64,000 bases of DNA from Desulfocapsa sp. (GTDB taxonomy: Bacteria > Desulfobacterota > Desulfobulbia > Desulfobulbales > Desulfocapsaceae), in assembly GCA_013792135.1 (NCBI GenBank), contig VMSP01000058.1:24911-88910 (forward strand), written 5' to 3'. The notes below the pieces were generated by a model, which was given only the letters and a program-made list of their open reading frames with translations, was not told the origin of the DNA and ran no database searches. Positions 54,503 through 63,731 of the stretch are shown here, piece by piece (positions within the stretch are counted from its first letter, which is position 1; each line of letters begins with the position of its first letter). Position numbers and translations under genes: made by a program.

Positions 54503-55590
54503 CTACAAAAAAAGAATTGAAATAGCCGCTCCGCCAAGAATCACCCAGAGGATATCGATCTTCCACAACAAGGCCACCAGGGCGGCAACTCCTAGCAACA
54601 AATGCAGCCAGTCCCACTGCACCTGCAAGGCAAAACGGACAGTGACTGTCGCCAGCAGGCCGACAAAGGAGCAGAGTACCCCGGAAATGGCCCGGCTGAA
54701 CCAGAGGGATACCCGTAACCGGGCAAAATAAGGGGCAACCCCGATCACCAGCAATAAGGAAGGGAGGAACATGGCCACGGTGGCCACACAGGCACCTACA
54801 ACCCCATGGAGCAGATAGCCAACAAAGGTGGCGGTAATCACAATGGGGCCTGGGGTAAACTGGCCAAGGGCGATACCATCGAGAAAAACAGAACCAGCCA
54901 ACCAGGAATGGACCTCAACAACCTCATGGAACATCAACGGCACAGAGGCAAAGCCGCCGCCAAAGGCCATAAGATCAATTCTGCTCATGAGCAGGGTCAA
55001 ATGCGCAAGGGCAGGACTTAAAAAAGCGAGCAGGGCAAAACTGGCGGCAGCGATCGCAATCAGGCAGACAAGGGGCCGGAAAGAAGCTGCTGTTTGTGCC
55101 CCCGTCCGGGCCTGCAACGGAAAAGCCTGCCTGCTGTGCAGCGCCATACCCAGCAAAGCAGCCAGAAGCAAGATCAGGACAGGATGGACCGCCAGCCAGA
55201 AGAAGGCTGCGGCCATCAGAGCAATGACACCATGCCGCCAACTGATCAGTGTGGTTCGGCCAAAGGAGAGAGTGGCATTAGCAACAACGGCAACAATCAA
55301 GGCCGGCAGGCCAAAGCCGACATAACTGACCACTGCCCCACGCACGCCCCGCACCCGCAGGCCAACATAGGCCGCGACCTGCATAGCCGTGTCTCCTGGA
55401 ATCATCTGACTGAGGGCAACGCCATTCTGAAAGGCCTCCTTGGCAAGCCAGCCCTGCCGCCCAACAGCCAAATCCCGGATATAGGCGCTCATGGCCGGTC
55501 CACCAAAGGCGGTCAGTCCCAGTCGAAAAAAAGCAGAAACAAACGGGACAAGGTCGGCGTAGGTGACTGTACAGTTAATGATTCATTCAT
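54503..55590 (-). pseudogene. chrA: Chromate transporter ChrA with a homopolymer frameshift near the start
   Basis: The 329-residue frame that starts at ATG 55492 lacks the family's N-terminus. Upstream of it the same frame encodes 'FFRLGLTAFGGPA', the conserved ChrA start, but has no start codon; a start (ATG 55590, 'MNESLTVQSPTPTLS') lies in another frame. The two join if one extra base is present in the A7/T7 run at 55526-55532. The rest has two CHR domains ('SQMIPGDTAMQVAAYVGLRVRGVRGAVVSYVGFGLPA' and 'IALGQFTPGPIVITATFVGYLLHGVVGA') with about ten helices. Either a sequencing error, phase variation or a real lesion. Confidence 0.75.
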
Positions 55591-55707
55591 GGGTGGAATT
55601 ATAATTATACCTTTTTTATTGTTCTGCCAACGCCATACACGCTTCAACAAAAGCACACCAGACTTCAATGCATCATAACTACTCGGGTGATTAGAATTAA
55701 GATTAGA

Positions 55708-55926
55708 CTATTTCTTTTGGTGCGTTATCGAGTAAGAATAGTTTTGAAGTTCAGTCCGAAAAAGCTGACGACAGCAGCAGTCTGACTCCTGCTCACCATA
55801 GCCCTGGAGATTTTCGGGACATTTCTTGCACAAGTAGGCCTCATCAAGGAGTCGCCGCCTGTGATCTGGGTCTTAGCTTTCCTCGAGTTGTTTGAGAATG
55901 TCATCAATGTCTCTCTTAGTGCACAT
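55708..55926 (-). pseudogene. Small Cys-rich protein gene with an in-frame TAA
   Basis: From ATG 55926 (GGAGATGAGATC upstream) the frame reads 17 codons, TAA at 55873-55875, then continues open for 54 codons to TAG at 55708 with 'RRRLLDEAYLCKKCPENLQGYGEQESDCCCRQL', a zinc-ribbon-like Cys pattern. TAA is not recoded to Sec, so a nonsense mutation in a small zinc-finger-type gene is most likely. Confidence 0.4.
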
Positions 55927-55976
55927 GATCTCATCTCCTGGTATGATCTTGCCACAAAAAAGTGGAGTCGTAGTTA

Positions 55977-56135
55977 AGCCGCTTTTCTCATATCCCACCA
56001 TTCCTTCTCATATTGAGCTGGAGATTTATGCCCATTAGTAGAATGTTTTCTTCGGCGATTGTAGTAGACTTCAATGTAGTTAAAAAGAGCCTGCTCAGCC
56101 TCCATTACATTCTGAAATTTATAATGGCGAATCAA
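55977..56135 (-). pseudogene. IS3 OrfB transposase, C-terminal fragment
   Basis: Encodes 'ALFNYIEVYYNRRRKHSTNGHKSPAQYEKEWW', the end of the DDE transposase OrfB including the catalytic Glu region, then TAA at about 55977. Left end is joined to the ModE-like gene near 56135. Confidence 0.8.
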
Positions 56136-56597
56136 ATCGTTGCAAAACGCTTTATGGAAAAAGAATCTTTGCGCAAAACCAGTGCGCGAAACTCTTTTTT
56201 CGCTAAAATCAAAAGCATTATTCGAGGCGACATACAGACACGTATCGACCTGACTACCATCGATGGTCTTTTAATCACCACAGTGATTACCAATGATAGC
56301 CTGGAGAGGCTTGGATTAAGTCAAGGCAGGTTGATTACAGCCGAGGTCAAGGCTCCGTGGGTTATCCTGCAAGGCGGTGAAACCAAGCCTGCCTGCAGTG
56401 CGGAAAATAGATTTAAAGGGGTTTTAACAAAAATAAACCGGGGAAAGATCAATACGGAATGCGTTGTCCGAATTTCGGATGCGACTGAAATATGTGCCGT
56501 TGTTTCCTCTGCGGGCAGCTGGCTCCTTGAGTTGAGTGAGGGGGACAATATTTGGGTGCTATTCAACTGCTGTTCTGTGGTGCTGTATGTGGATTGA
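56124..56597 (+). CDS. Tandem TOBE (Mop) domain protein, ModE C-terminal part
   Basis: 157 residues from ATG 56124. 'RKTSARNSFFAKIKSIIRGDIQTRIDLTT' is the ModE linker into the first molybdate-binding TOBE domain; the second follows ('ENRFKGVLTKINRGKINTECVVRISDATEICAVVSSAGSWLLEL'). The N-terminal winged helix of ModE is missing because the IS3 fragment joins here, so it is a truncated regulator or at best a molybdate-binding stub. Confidence 0.7.
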   Translation: MANQIVAKRFMEKESLRKTSARNSFFAKIKSIIRGDIQTRIDLTTIDGLLITTVITNDSLERLGLSQGRLITAEVKAPWVILQGGETKPACSAENRFKGVLTKINRGKINTECVVRISDATEICAVVSSAGSWLLELSEGDNIWVLFNCCSVVLYVD

Positions 56598-56700
56598 CAA
56601 TGAGGGCCCGCAGGCATGGATAACCTTTTGATTTTTGAATAATTTCGAATGGATGCTCTGAAAAGAGCCAATACAATGCCTCTGAAGGAATAAGAAAGAC
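56598..56700. other. Short gap before the sigma fragment
   Basis: No gene supported. Contains the leader of the truncated sigma gene. Confidence 0.4.
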
Positions 56701-56844
56701 ATGACTGTTCTGGACACAGAAAAATTGCCTGACTCCATGACTATTGACGAAGAGTTGATGCAGGCCACGGGCAAAGGCGATCTTGACGCCTTTGCCGAGA
56801 TCGTCCGCCGTCATCAGAGCTGGGTACGTATTCGGCCAGACTGA
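56701..56844 (+). pseudogene. ECF sigma factor, N-terminal fragment
   Basis: 47 codons from ATG 56701: 'TIDEELMQATGKGDLDAFAEIVRRHQSWV' is the start of sigma region 2 of ECF sigma-70 factors. After 'WV' the sequence departs and soon stops at 56842, so the gene is cut by a rearrangement. Confidence 0.7.
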
Positions 56845-57217
56845 TTTTAGATCTTGACTCTTCAAAACATCATTATCCAACGAGCGGCTTGTTCAAATAT
56901 CCAGGGCCATTTCTCACTGTTTTGTCTGGATTCTAATACGGTCAGGAAGATGATCCGTAGCGGAATAACCAACCATCAATACCAACGGGATATCCAGCCA
57001 TTGCTCCGACTGACCTCGTACAGTATGGGTAAAACGACATTTCAACTACTCGGCTGTTTACCAAACGAAGCATTACTTCTGTGTAAATAGGTTTTGAATC
57101 ACTGATTCCGGGAATCAAGATATCTCCTATTTATACGTAACAAAAATATACCCGAAGTTGTGATATAATTCGGTCATTAACCTCCTGTTTTTTCTTCAAA
57201 AGAAAAAGGAGCCCATT
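56845..57217. other. Rearranged stretch without a recognised gene
   Basis: 373 bp between two gene fragments. A 78-codon frame at 56854-57090 has no recognised similarity or ribosome site. Confidence 0.4.
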
Positions 57218-57535
57218 ATGACCGAACAGGATAATATACAAGAAATCTCTTATTCTTGTGGACCAGGCATTGCCGTCCAAAAAGAACACCAACCCGTTAC
57301 ATTTCTGCCAGCCAATCCAGCCGTAACAAAGCCATATACACCCCTGCCTCGATTTCTCTATTCTCCAGGAACGAGTTCTCAAACTGTCTGTTCTCCAAGC
57401 AAAAGGAAACTGGTCCTCGATCATTTATCTGCCCGCATTATAGATAGAGGCTTTCCTGGTGTAGACATAGCTGTTGAATATCTCAAGAATAAATATAGTA
57501 AAAACATGTCGCCAAATACCTTGCATCACGTTAAA
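57218..57535 (+). pseudogene. Tyrosine recombinase, N-terminal fragment
   Basis: Starts with ATG 57218 after AAAAAGGAG. 'KRKLVLDHLSARIIDRGFPGVDIAVEYLKNKYSKNMSPNTLHHVKLTI' resembles the SAM-like core-binding domain of phage integrases. It runs into the OrfB fragment of the IS near 57530, so the catalytic domain is lost. Confidence 0.5.
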
Positions 57536-57895
57536 CTCACGATTAAGCAGATTTGGAGCAACCGGCATAGTATGTTTACTGTCCGTGGTCACTTTAAATT
57601 TCATTTTCTGTTTCGCTGCTACATCGGCAAGTTTCATCAATGTTGCAGCCTTGGTACGGCCGCATGAAACGCCATGAGCTTCAACCTCTTCCGCAATACG
57701 CCGGGCACCATAGGTTCCTTTTGACACTTTATGTGCCTCTTGTACCACAGAAGTAAGATGTTCATACTCTTGTTGCCTTGCTGATTTCCCTCGGTTTTTC
57801 CAGAAATAATACCCACTCCGAGAAACTTCCATAACGTCACACAACAGGGCTATTGGGTAGGCCTTCTTCACAGTATCAATCATTTGATACCGCAC
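57530..57895 (-). pseudogene. IS3 OrfB transposase, N-terminal fragment
   Basis: 'KAYPIALLCDVMEVSRSGYYFWKNR' and 'GTYGARRIAEEVEAHGVSCGRTKAATLMKLADV' are the HTH-21 region of OrfB; the frame leaves the family after 'VAPNLLNREFNV', before the first catalytic Asp. It overlaps orfA by 16 bp, as expected for -1 frameshift expression. Confidence 0.85.
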
Positions 57896-58191
57896 CCCAA
57901 CTCGCTTGCAAAGAAGGCCGCCGCTTTTTTTAAGATTTCACGCTCCATTCGTAAACGCTTGTTTTCTCTTCTGAGCCTTGCAAGCTCTACCTGAACATTA
58001 TCTTTCCGTTGAGCAGAATCAGAAGCAATACTGTCACATCCTGCTTCTGATTCGCGCTTCCATCGGCCCAAAACGCTTACATTGATACCGAGATTACGGG
58101 CAGCTTCAGATATCTTATAACCCTGTTCAGTAATCAGCTTGACTGCCGAATCCCTGAATTCCTGTGTGTAATCCTTTCTTTTCTTTGTCAT
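57880..58191 (-). CDS. IS3-family transposase OrfA
   Basis: 103 residues: helix-turn-helix 'YTQEFRDSAVKLITEQGYKISEAARNLGINVSVLGRWKRE' and a C-terminal leucine-zipper-like helix 'LARLRRENKRLRMEREILKKAAAFFA'. Intact orfA, but its OrfB partner is broken. Confidence 0.9.
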   Translation of the reverse strand: MTKKRKDYTQEFRDSAVKLITEQGYKISEAARNLGINVSVLGRWKRESEAGCDSIASDSAQRKDNVQVELARLRRENKRLRMEREILKKAAAFFASELGCGIK

Positions 58192-58253
58192 TGAACACCT
58201 CCTGATGGGGATCTAACCCGCTCTTAAAAAAGTGTCCATTTTTTTCATACCAC

Positions 58254-58692
58254 TTCAATAAACCTGTGCCTGCAAAAATGGACGAACGGATTTCCTCCCA
58301 ATGTTCACGGGCAAAGGTCATAAAGTCATCGATGGGCATCTTATCGATACCCGCGCGCCCTTGTTGGCCTTGACCCGTTCCCATGCCTTCAGCATGTTTG
58401 GACGGGAGAGAATCTGTTCCAGCAGGTGTTCATCGAGATCGGGCTTGACGGCAACGCGCCGGTCTTCTGCTCCCCCTGGCGGGTTCATCACAGTGGCCGA
58501 GCTTACCGGGCCTTTTCCCTTCTCTGAGTTCGGTCCTTCGTCCCGTGGAGTGGAACTACTATGGCCTCTGCTGACTCCTGCCCGATCATCTTCCATGTTG
58601 CCATGGAGGACGCTGTCTAGCGTGAACTGAACCGCTTGCCGGGCAGGTCTCCCCGGATAATAACGCGATCTTTCCCTACACTGCCGCGGCAT
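58254..58692 (-). pseudogene. Group II intron reverse transcriptase, N-terminal fragment with frameshift
   Basis: 'NPPGGAEDRRVAVKPDLDEHLLEQILSRPNMLKAWERVKANKGA' in one frame and 'GIDKMPIDDFMTFAREHWEEIRSS' in the next are the start of the group IIC-type intron RT/maturase. One base is missing at about 58347. The frame is then cut by the IS3 end at 58253. No catalytic YADD remains in the window. Confidence 0.8.
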
Positions 58693-58931
58693 TTACCATA
58701 TCTCCCAAACCCAGGGCTTTGTCATGTTGTGCTGACTTACCCGGAAACTTGGCCTTATATGCCATTTCTGTTCGTCGGCTCATAGTTTTGCACTCCGGCT
58801 TCCTTCAGACGAACTCTCGCGGGGTCGCCCTTGCCTTTGGCTAGTATTTATGGTTCTGTTATCACAACAGTACCGGGTTTACATACAGGGGACTTGCACC
58901 CCATTAGATCACGCCCGTGCCGGGCGTACAC
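58254..58931 (-). mobile_element. Group IIC-attC-type intron, 5' part
   Basis: On the minus strand the element starts GTGTACGCCCGG at 58931, the group II 5' end, followed by the domain I words GGCACGGGCG and GGGGTGCAAGTCCCC and then the RT gene. It lies directly downstream of an attC-like hairpin, the target used by the IIC-attC class. The 3' end was lost at the IS3 element. Confidence 0.75.
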
Positions 58932-58933
58932 AA

Positions 58934-59009
58934 GGCACTTCAGCCGGCCGCGTGGAGCTGCTGATTTTTTCTGCACCTTTAGTGGCGCGGTCGGCTGAGT
59001 TTAACGTTA
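58934..59009. repeat. attC-like recombination site, split by the intron
   Basis: Arms CAGCCGGCCGCG and CGCGGTCGGCTG (58941-58952, 58986-58997, one mismatch) around a variable loop, with TTTAACGTTATG on the right as the R-box side. This is the layout of an integron cassette attC whose left R-box is interrupted by the intron 5' end. Confidence 0.65.
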
Positions 59010-59031
59010 TGAAGAAAGGCACAAGTATTTT

Positions 59032-62000
59032 ATGGATAATAACTCAATCGTTCCTGATAGCTTAGAGCAACTCATTGACCGTTGGAAAATGAAGTATCCA
59101 AATCGTGCTAGAGCAGGAGAATATGCTCTCCTCGGTTTTCGCTTCCAATTGATAGTCGCGCTTCGTGATGCTGTCAGTGCCTTTCTCAGCGGACAAATCA
59201 CAACACCAGCTGTTTTCCTTGAACAAATATCTGACTTTTACCAGAAATTTCCAGACGGTAAAATTCTTTTCACTCAGGTGAAGCTAATAGGGCGGACTGT
59301 TAGCAGCGCACTTGAGGAACTCTGGGGTATTTATTGTTTGGCATCCGATGAATTGCCCTCGCTCACTTCACAGCTTCAATATCGAATACTTTGTTCCAAA
59401 TGGACTCTTCAAGATATTGATGGCGCCATCAAACGTTGGCAGCCCGCAAAGGATTCAGATCCAGCTCGGATTCAGTCCTTTAAAGAACTAGTAAGTATTT
59501 CTACTGATTCAAACCCCTTTGATGAGTTACTAGTCCTGGTTGCGCACGAACTAGACGCCGATGAACCGTTTCAGAAAGTGCTCTCTTGGATAGGCTTACT
59601 CACCAATACTGCTGATGGTTTTAAGCAAGTGTGGTCTGAGCTAGATGAACTTCAGAGAAAGCAGCGAAGGTCAATAAATACACGTTTGCCTCTCTGGTCG
59701 TCAACGGACAGGCCACCTCAGATTGTCGAGAGAGGTCCCGTCCTTACCAGTCATCAACCTAAAGTTATACATCTTCAACGGGGATATTTTTTCGGTCGGT
59801 TGATTTACCGTAAGCTTGCTGAAGAAGCTATTCAATGGATATCTTCCAATTCTTTAGATAGCGAATCAAGCCTTCGAATTCCAGTCTTATGGATAGGTGG
59901 TCGCTCTGGTTGCGGAAAAAGTGTGGCCTTGCTCCATATTCTATCTCATTTTCATGATAATGGTCTTGGGCCTATCCTTGCTCTGGGCAACAGTGTTGAC
60001 CTTTTTCCCCAAGCAATTCGTCGCGCCCCGAGTATAGCCTCCCCGAGCGACCAAATCATTATCGCACTTGACGACCCTTACTCTCCTCGAACTCAAGGCG
60101 ATGCAGAAATGTGGCGCAAAGCTCTTTCAGAACTTAATCTTTTACAAAACCGAACCACTGTAGGGCATCTTCCCATTCTTATTTGCTGTGGACCAACTAG
60201 TATGGCCCGTCAATTAGAAGAAGACTTCGCTGATGATCTCTATATAGAACTACTTACGGTTCCAGATGTGTTGGATGATCGCCAAGCATTAGAGGAATGG
60301 TATGAAATCCGTACTGGTACAAAGCCACCGACAATTGGCGATGGGGATATATTACTGGTCCAATTATTTTTCGAGTGGCAAACTGGACAGCCCCTTTCTT
60401 CCTTTGCGCATCGCTTTAAAAGACGACTAAGAGAAGAAGATCCATCATTGTTGATGCTCGATGCGGTTTATCGTATTGTGACAGCAAACCGTTTATATGT
60501 CGGGTACCAATCGTCTGCTCTAAAACGTTTTAATCCAAAGCAGAGAGATGCATTCGAATTATTGGTTAAAGATCACCATTTTTCTATTGATGAGGATTCG
60601 AGAAGGTCTGGAATTTGGTTGACTCATCCACATTTGGCAAACGGGCTCTTCGAAGCTTGGTTCCCAAAGGCTACAAAGACCCATCAGAGACAGGCAATAA
60701 CTAAGGAAACTATCTTGGATGGTTTACTCTTTGGGAAAACACCTCAAGACCAGACGGGCTTACTTTGGGCAGTAACCCGTCTGTCAAATAAGAACAAGCA
60801 CCTTCGGCAAAGAATGGAGACGGACAACTTCGAAGACATTTTGCCAGTTATCTATTCCGCTTGGCGGCGCAAATGTCGAGGTATCCTCGAAATAAAACAT
60901 TTACCGGTATGGATCGAAATACGGTTCTCACATCCAAACCTCTGTCTAACTCCTGATCCTCTGTACGATGCACTTGCTCAGCTATTACCCGAAAACAGAG
61001 AAGAAATTGGATTCCGTCTTACATGCCATAAGCTCATTGAACATTGGAAAAAGCTTACAGAAACAGAACAGAATGATGTAAGAGATTTCATAGAATATAT
61101 TCTTGCACAAACTCAAGGATGGAAAGAATGGCCAGCCATTGCGGTTGATGCAGCTTGGCGCATCTCTTCAAGACAAATTCTGACCCATGTTGAAAACTGG
61201 CTCTTAGGCAACAACCAAGGGTCAGGTTCAACTCTTTCTTGGTTCAACTTGCGGCAGAACATAGGCTACAATGTGGATTGGTTAATAAATATCAACTTAA
61301 CATGGATTAAGAATAACGGTGATGCACCAGACGCTGGTCCTGTCCTGTCAAGTTTGTTGAAAAGAGTTGATTTAAGCACTAGAAGGTATTCCATTGCGAC
61401 AGTGGCATTAGAATGGGCACAGAAGTACTCTCTTCTACCGCAAGTAGAACGGGTGCTTCGGCGTTTATTAGGACTTCAATTATCCGATGTGGTGATCGCA
61501 AGGGCTGTTCGACTTGCACTCGATTACATTGAAAATACTGATCTCCAGCCATCAAGCAGCTTCTTGCTGTCCGCAATTCTCCGCAAACAAGTTCTCATCA
61601 AGGCTGGAGATTCGCTGGCCGGACAAGTCCGTTTGGAAGAGACAGCAATCCACCTTGGTTTAGCGTGGCTTGAACGCTTTCCAAATGATCTCGGTGCACC
61701 TTACGTTGCTGACCGGCTTCTCCGGCTTCCGCATGTCTCGGATGATGAGTGGTCGAAGATTGCCTTGCAGTCACTTGGGCGTCTGGGCAACAAAATTTGG
61801 GTTCGTGATGTAGATTATACTTTCATGTCTATTGTACGTAGGCGGCACTTGTTGAATCGACAAGACGATGAGTTTCTGTACAAGTTGATTAACGAGTGGG
61901 CTGAGATTGCCAAGCTCAATATGCGCAAATTATTATCTCAAAAAAAATACTTTACCATATGTAAAATACTCACACCAACGTTAATATTAGTGGCGAATTT

Positions 62001-63543
62001 AAAACAAGACACCATACAAACTGAGTTTGAATTGATGGCAATCGAGTTCCGCAATAAGGCTGATATTGAGACACGTAATAAGTTTGATACAGAATTACGT
62101 AGATCATTCAAGTTTAAGGCTTGGCGCAACATTCAAAATACAAGAACAATATTGTACAAACTTGGCCTACATCAGAGTGAACGCGATATTGTTAATAAAC
62201 TAACATATCTGATCGCTACTAAAACAAGTGAAATAGACCCCTCACTCCAAGAGACTCTTGATTTCGCACAAATAGCTACGAAGTCGGTAATTGAACAAGG
62301 TGATTTCAAAACTACTAGCTTTTTATTAGCCAAAATGCTTCCGCTGTCAGCTGTGCTAAGTTCGGAGTACTTGGATGCAATTATTTTGCAGGCACGACTC
62401 TTCATGAATTCACCTTTGCCGCCAGAAGTACACGTAGGCTTTGTTTTAGCATGCGATAAACTAATCGAGCAAAATATATGGCCAAAACCTGATGTAGCCT
62501 ATCAGAGCCTACAAAATGCGGGAATCTACACCCCTAAAGTACTTGAGTATCTGTCCACTACAGAATGCACAAAAATAAAGGAGAGTCTGCCGAAAATTTT
62601 GGGTTTTGTAGAGCTTGTTTTCAAATGCCTGCCGATACGTGCGGGACTATTCCTAGCGCCGCTTTTGGTGTTGACTGAAAAGTCCGGTGATACATCTCTA
62701 ATAAAGTGGTGTCATCGAATTATGCATAGCTTCATCGAATCCTCTGACGTGAGTGATCAGTTTAAAGAATCTCTAGCCAACCGCGTAAAGAGGATTATCG
62801 AAAGAGCATTTCCGAGCACTCCAAACAACCTTCTTACTGTTATTGAATCACTTGGACTTCAATCTCCTTGGCTCATTGAAAATGCAGTGGCCATGAATAC
62901 TATGAATGCTGAAGACTTAAAGAGCCAGCTTTTCGCGGCAAAACGGTTTCTCGAACAAAACTCGCCATCTCGTGCCGGATATATTCTCGCGCCCTTACTG
63001 TTATTATCGACATTTTCCAACGATGACGATTTGTTGAGAGACGTATACGATACAACCTTACAGATGCTTGAGCATCAACGTCTAGCTCATGAAAACCGGG
63101 ACGGTTTTATTGCTTTGTGTAGGTCGTTTAACTGGCCTAATGCTGATATAAAGGATGAAACTTTCCAATTCCTTGGATTGGGTGCACCAAAATTGGAAAA
63201 GCTTTTGTCTGAAAGAACTCCTAACATTACAACTGAGGAATTGCTTCGCAGTCTCGAGCACATAGAGAAGCATTTGAACTCTGAGCGCCCCCGTGGCGCA
63301 TATAAAATCCTTCTTTGTGCTTTACCACTTGCTTCATGGATTCCTGATGTAGAAATACTGGACAGAACTTTGGATCTAACAAAGAAGTTCATGAATCATC
63401 CAAGGATTGACAAGCATATTCTCGATCTGTTTTTAAAAGGATGTGTGAATCGCTTACGAAGCAATCAATGGGCAAGTTTCGATATCGGAACGAAGTACCT
63501 TTCAGCGATTGGGATTAAAGAGTACTTAGAAACAACTGAGTGA
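59032..63543 (+). CDS. Giant nuclease-STAND NTPase, probable anti-phage defence protein
   Basis: 1503 residues. The N-terminus (about 28-105: 'YALLGFRFQLIVALRDAV', then 'FLEQISDF', then 'KILFTQVKLIG') has the helix, E/D and QxK pattern of DUF4297/Cap4-like PD-(D/E)xK nucleases. A P-loop NTPase follows with Walker A GGRSGCGKS (about 289-297) and Walker B 'IIIALDDPYSP' (about 342-352). Residues 600-1503 are helical repeats (for example paired 'RAGLFLAPLLVL', 'RAGYILAPLLLL' and 'RGAYKILLCALPLA' units) and are likely the sensor. This nuclease-STAND-repeat plan matches Avs-type antiviral proteins: sensing by the repeats drives oligomerisation and DNA cleavage. It stands alone between two attC-like sites. 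Confidence 0.75.
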   Translation: MDNNSIVPDSLEQLIDRWKMKYPNRARAGEYALLGFRFQLIVALRDAVSAFLSGQITTPAVFLEQISDFYQKFPDGKILFTQVKLIGRTVSSALEELWGIYCLASDELPSLTSQLQYRILCSKWTLQDIDGAIKRWQPAKDSDPARIQSFKELVSISTDSNPFDELLVLVAHELDADEPFQKVLSWIGLLTNTADGFKQVWSELDELQRKQRRSINTRLPLWSSTDRPPQIVERGPVLTSHQPKVIHLQRGYFFGRLIYRKLAEEAIQWISSNSLDSESSLRIPVLWIGGRSGCGKSVALLHILSHFHDNGLGPILALGNSVDLFPQAIRRAPSIASPSDQIIIALDDPYSPRTQGDAEMWRKALSELNLLQNRTTVGHLPILICCGPTSMARQLEEDFADDLYIELLTVPDVLDDRQALEEWYEIRTGTKPPTIGDGDILLVQLFFEWQTGQPLSSFAHRFKRRLREEDPSLLMLDAVYRIVTANRLYVGYQSSALKRFNPKQRDAFELLVKDHHFSIDEDSRRSGIWLTHPHLANGLFEAWFPKATKTHQRQAITKETILDGLLFGKTPQDQTGLLWAVTRLSNKNKHLRQRMETDNFEDILPVIYSAWRRKCRGILEIKHLPVWIEIRFSHPNLCLTPDPLYDALAQLLPENREEIGFRLTCHKLIEHWKKLTETEQNDVRDFIEYILAQTQGWKEWPAIAVDAAWRISSRQILTHVENWLLGNNQGSGSTLSWFNLRQNIGYNVDWLININLTWIKNNGDAPDAGPVLSSLLKRVDLSTRRYSIATVALEWAQKYSLLPQVERVLRRLLGLQLSDVVIARAVRLALDYIENTDLQPSSSFLLSAILRKQVLIKAGDSLAGQVRLEETAIHLGLAWLERFPNDLGAPYVADRLLRLPHVSDDEWSKIALQSLGRLGNKIWVRDVDYTFMSIVRRRHLLNRQDDEFLYKLINEWAEIAKLNMRKLLSQKKYFTICKILTPTLILVANLKQDTIQTEFELMAIEFRNKADIETRNKFDTELRRSFKFKAWRNIQNTRTILYKLGLHQSERDIVNKLTYLIATKTSEIDPSLQETLDFAQIATKSVIEQGDFKTTSFLLAKMLPLSAVLSSEYLDAIILQARLFMNSPLPPEVHVGFVLACDKLIEQNIWPKPDVAYQSLQNAGIYTPKVLEYLSTTECTKIKESLPKILGFVELVFKCLPIRAGLFLAPLLVLTEKSGDTSLIKWCHRIMHSFIESSDVSDQFKESLANRVKRIIERAFPSTPNNLLTVIESLGLQSPWLIENAVAMNTMNAEDLKSQLFAAKRFLEQNSPSRAGYILAPLLLLSTFSNDDDLLRDVYDTTLQMLEHQRLAHENRDGFIALCRSFNWPNADIKDETFQFLGLGAPKLEKLLSERTPNITTEELLRSLEHIEKHLNSERPRGAYKILLCALPLASWIPDVEILDRTLDLTKKFMNHPRIDKHILDLFLKGCVNRLRSNQWASFDIGTKYLSAIGIKEYLETTE

Positions 63544-63577
63544 CGTTGATATCTAACGTGCATAACCCGTCGAGGAT

Positions 63578-63636
63578 TCTAACGAGGCGGGTCCACAGCG
63601 ACGCGCCAATGGCGGTGCGTGACCCGCGTGTTAATA
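63578..63636. repeat. attC-like site after the STAND gene
   Basis: AAC + spacer + GCGGGTC (63581-63593) pairs with GACCCGC + spacer + GTT (63621-63632), with an inner GCGCC/GGCG stem. The unpaired spacer between R and L boxes is the attC hallmark. It begins 35 bp after the stop codon, as in gene cassettes. Confidence 0.65.
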
Positions 63637-63731
63637 TTGCCACATCAAATATCTGACTTTAACCAACTGGCCTCGGGTTAACCTTACTGTCAATAAGGGC
63701 GAGGAGTAGTCCCCGCCCCTTCAGATAATAG
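63637..63731. other. Gap with a GC-rich hairpin
   Basis: Contains an imperfect hairpin around AAGGGCGAGGAG / TCCCCGCCCCTT (about 63697-63723), a possible terminator of the integrase remnant on the minus strand. Confidence 0.4.

Larger units (their letters stand above)
55939..58253 (-). mobile_element. IS3-family element split around foreign gene fragments
   Basis: Ends at about 55939 and 58253 begin with the same TGGTATGA word in inverted orientation. On the minus strand it holds OrfA, the N-terminal third of OrfB, then about 1.4 kb of unrelated fragments (integrase, ECF sigma, ModE), then the OrfB C-terminus. The central catalytic part of OrfB is missing, so the element is dead. No target duplication was recognised. 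Confidence 0.7.

Noticed and set aside
55873-55875. In-frame stop in the small Cys-rich gene as another recoded codon
   Set aside because: It is TAA, which is not used for selenocysteine or pyrrolysine.
58850-59065. 71-codon frame before the STAND gene
   Set aside because: It is the group II intron 5' end and attC read as protein.
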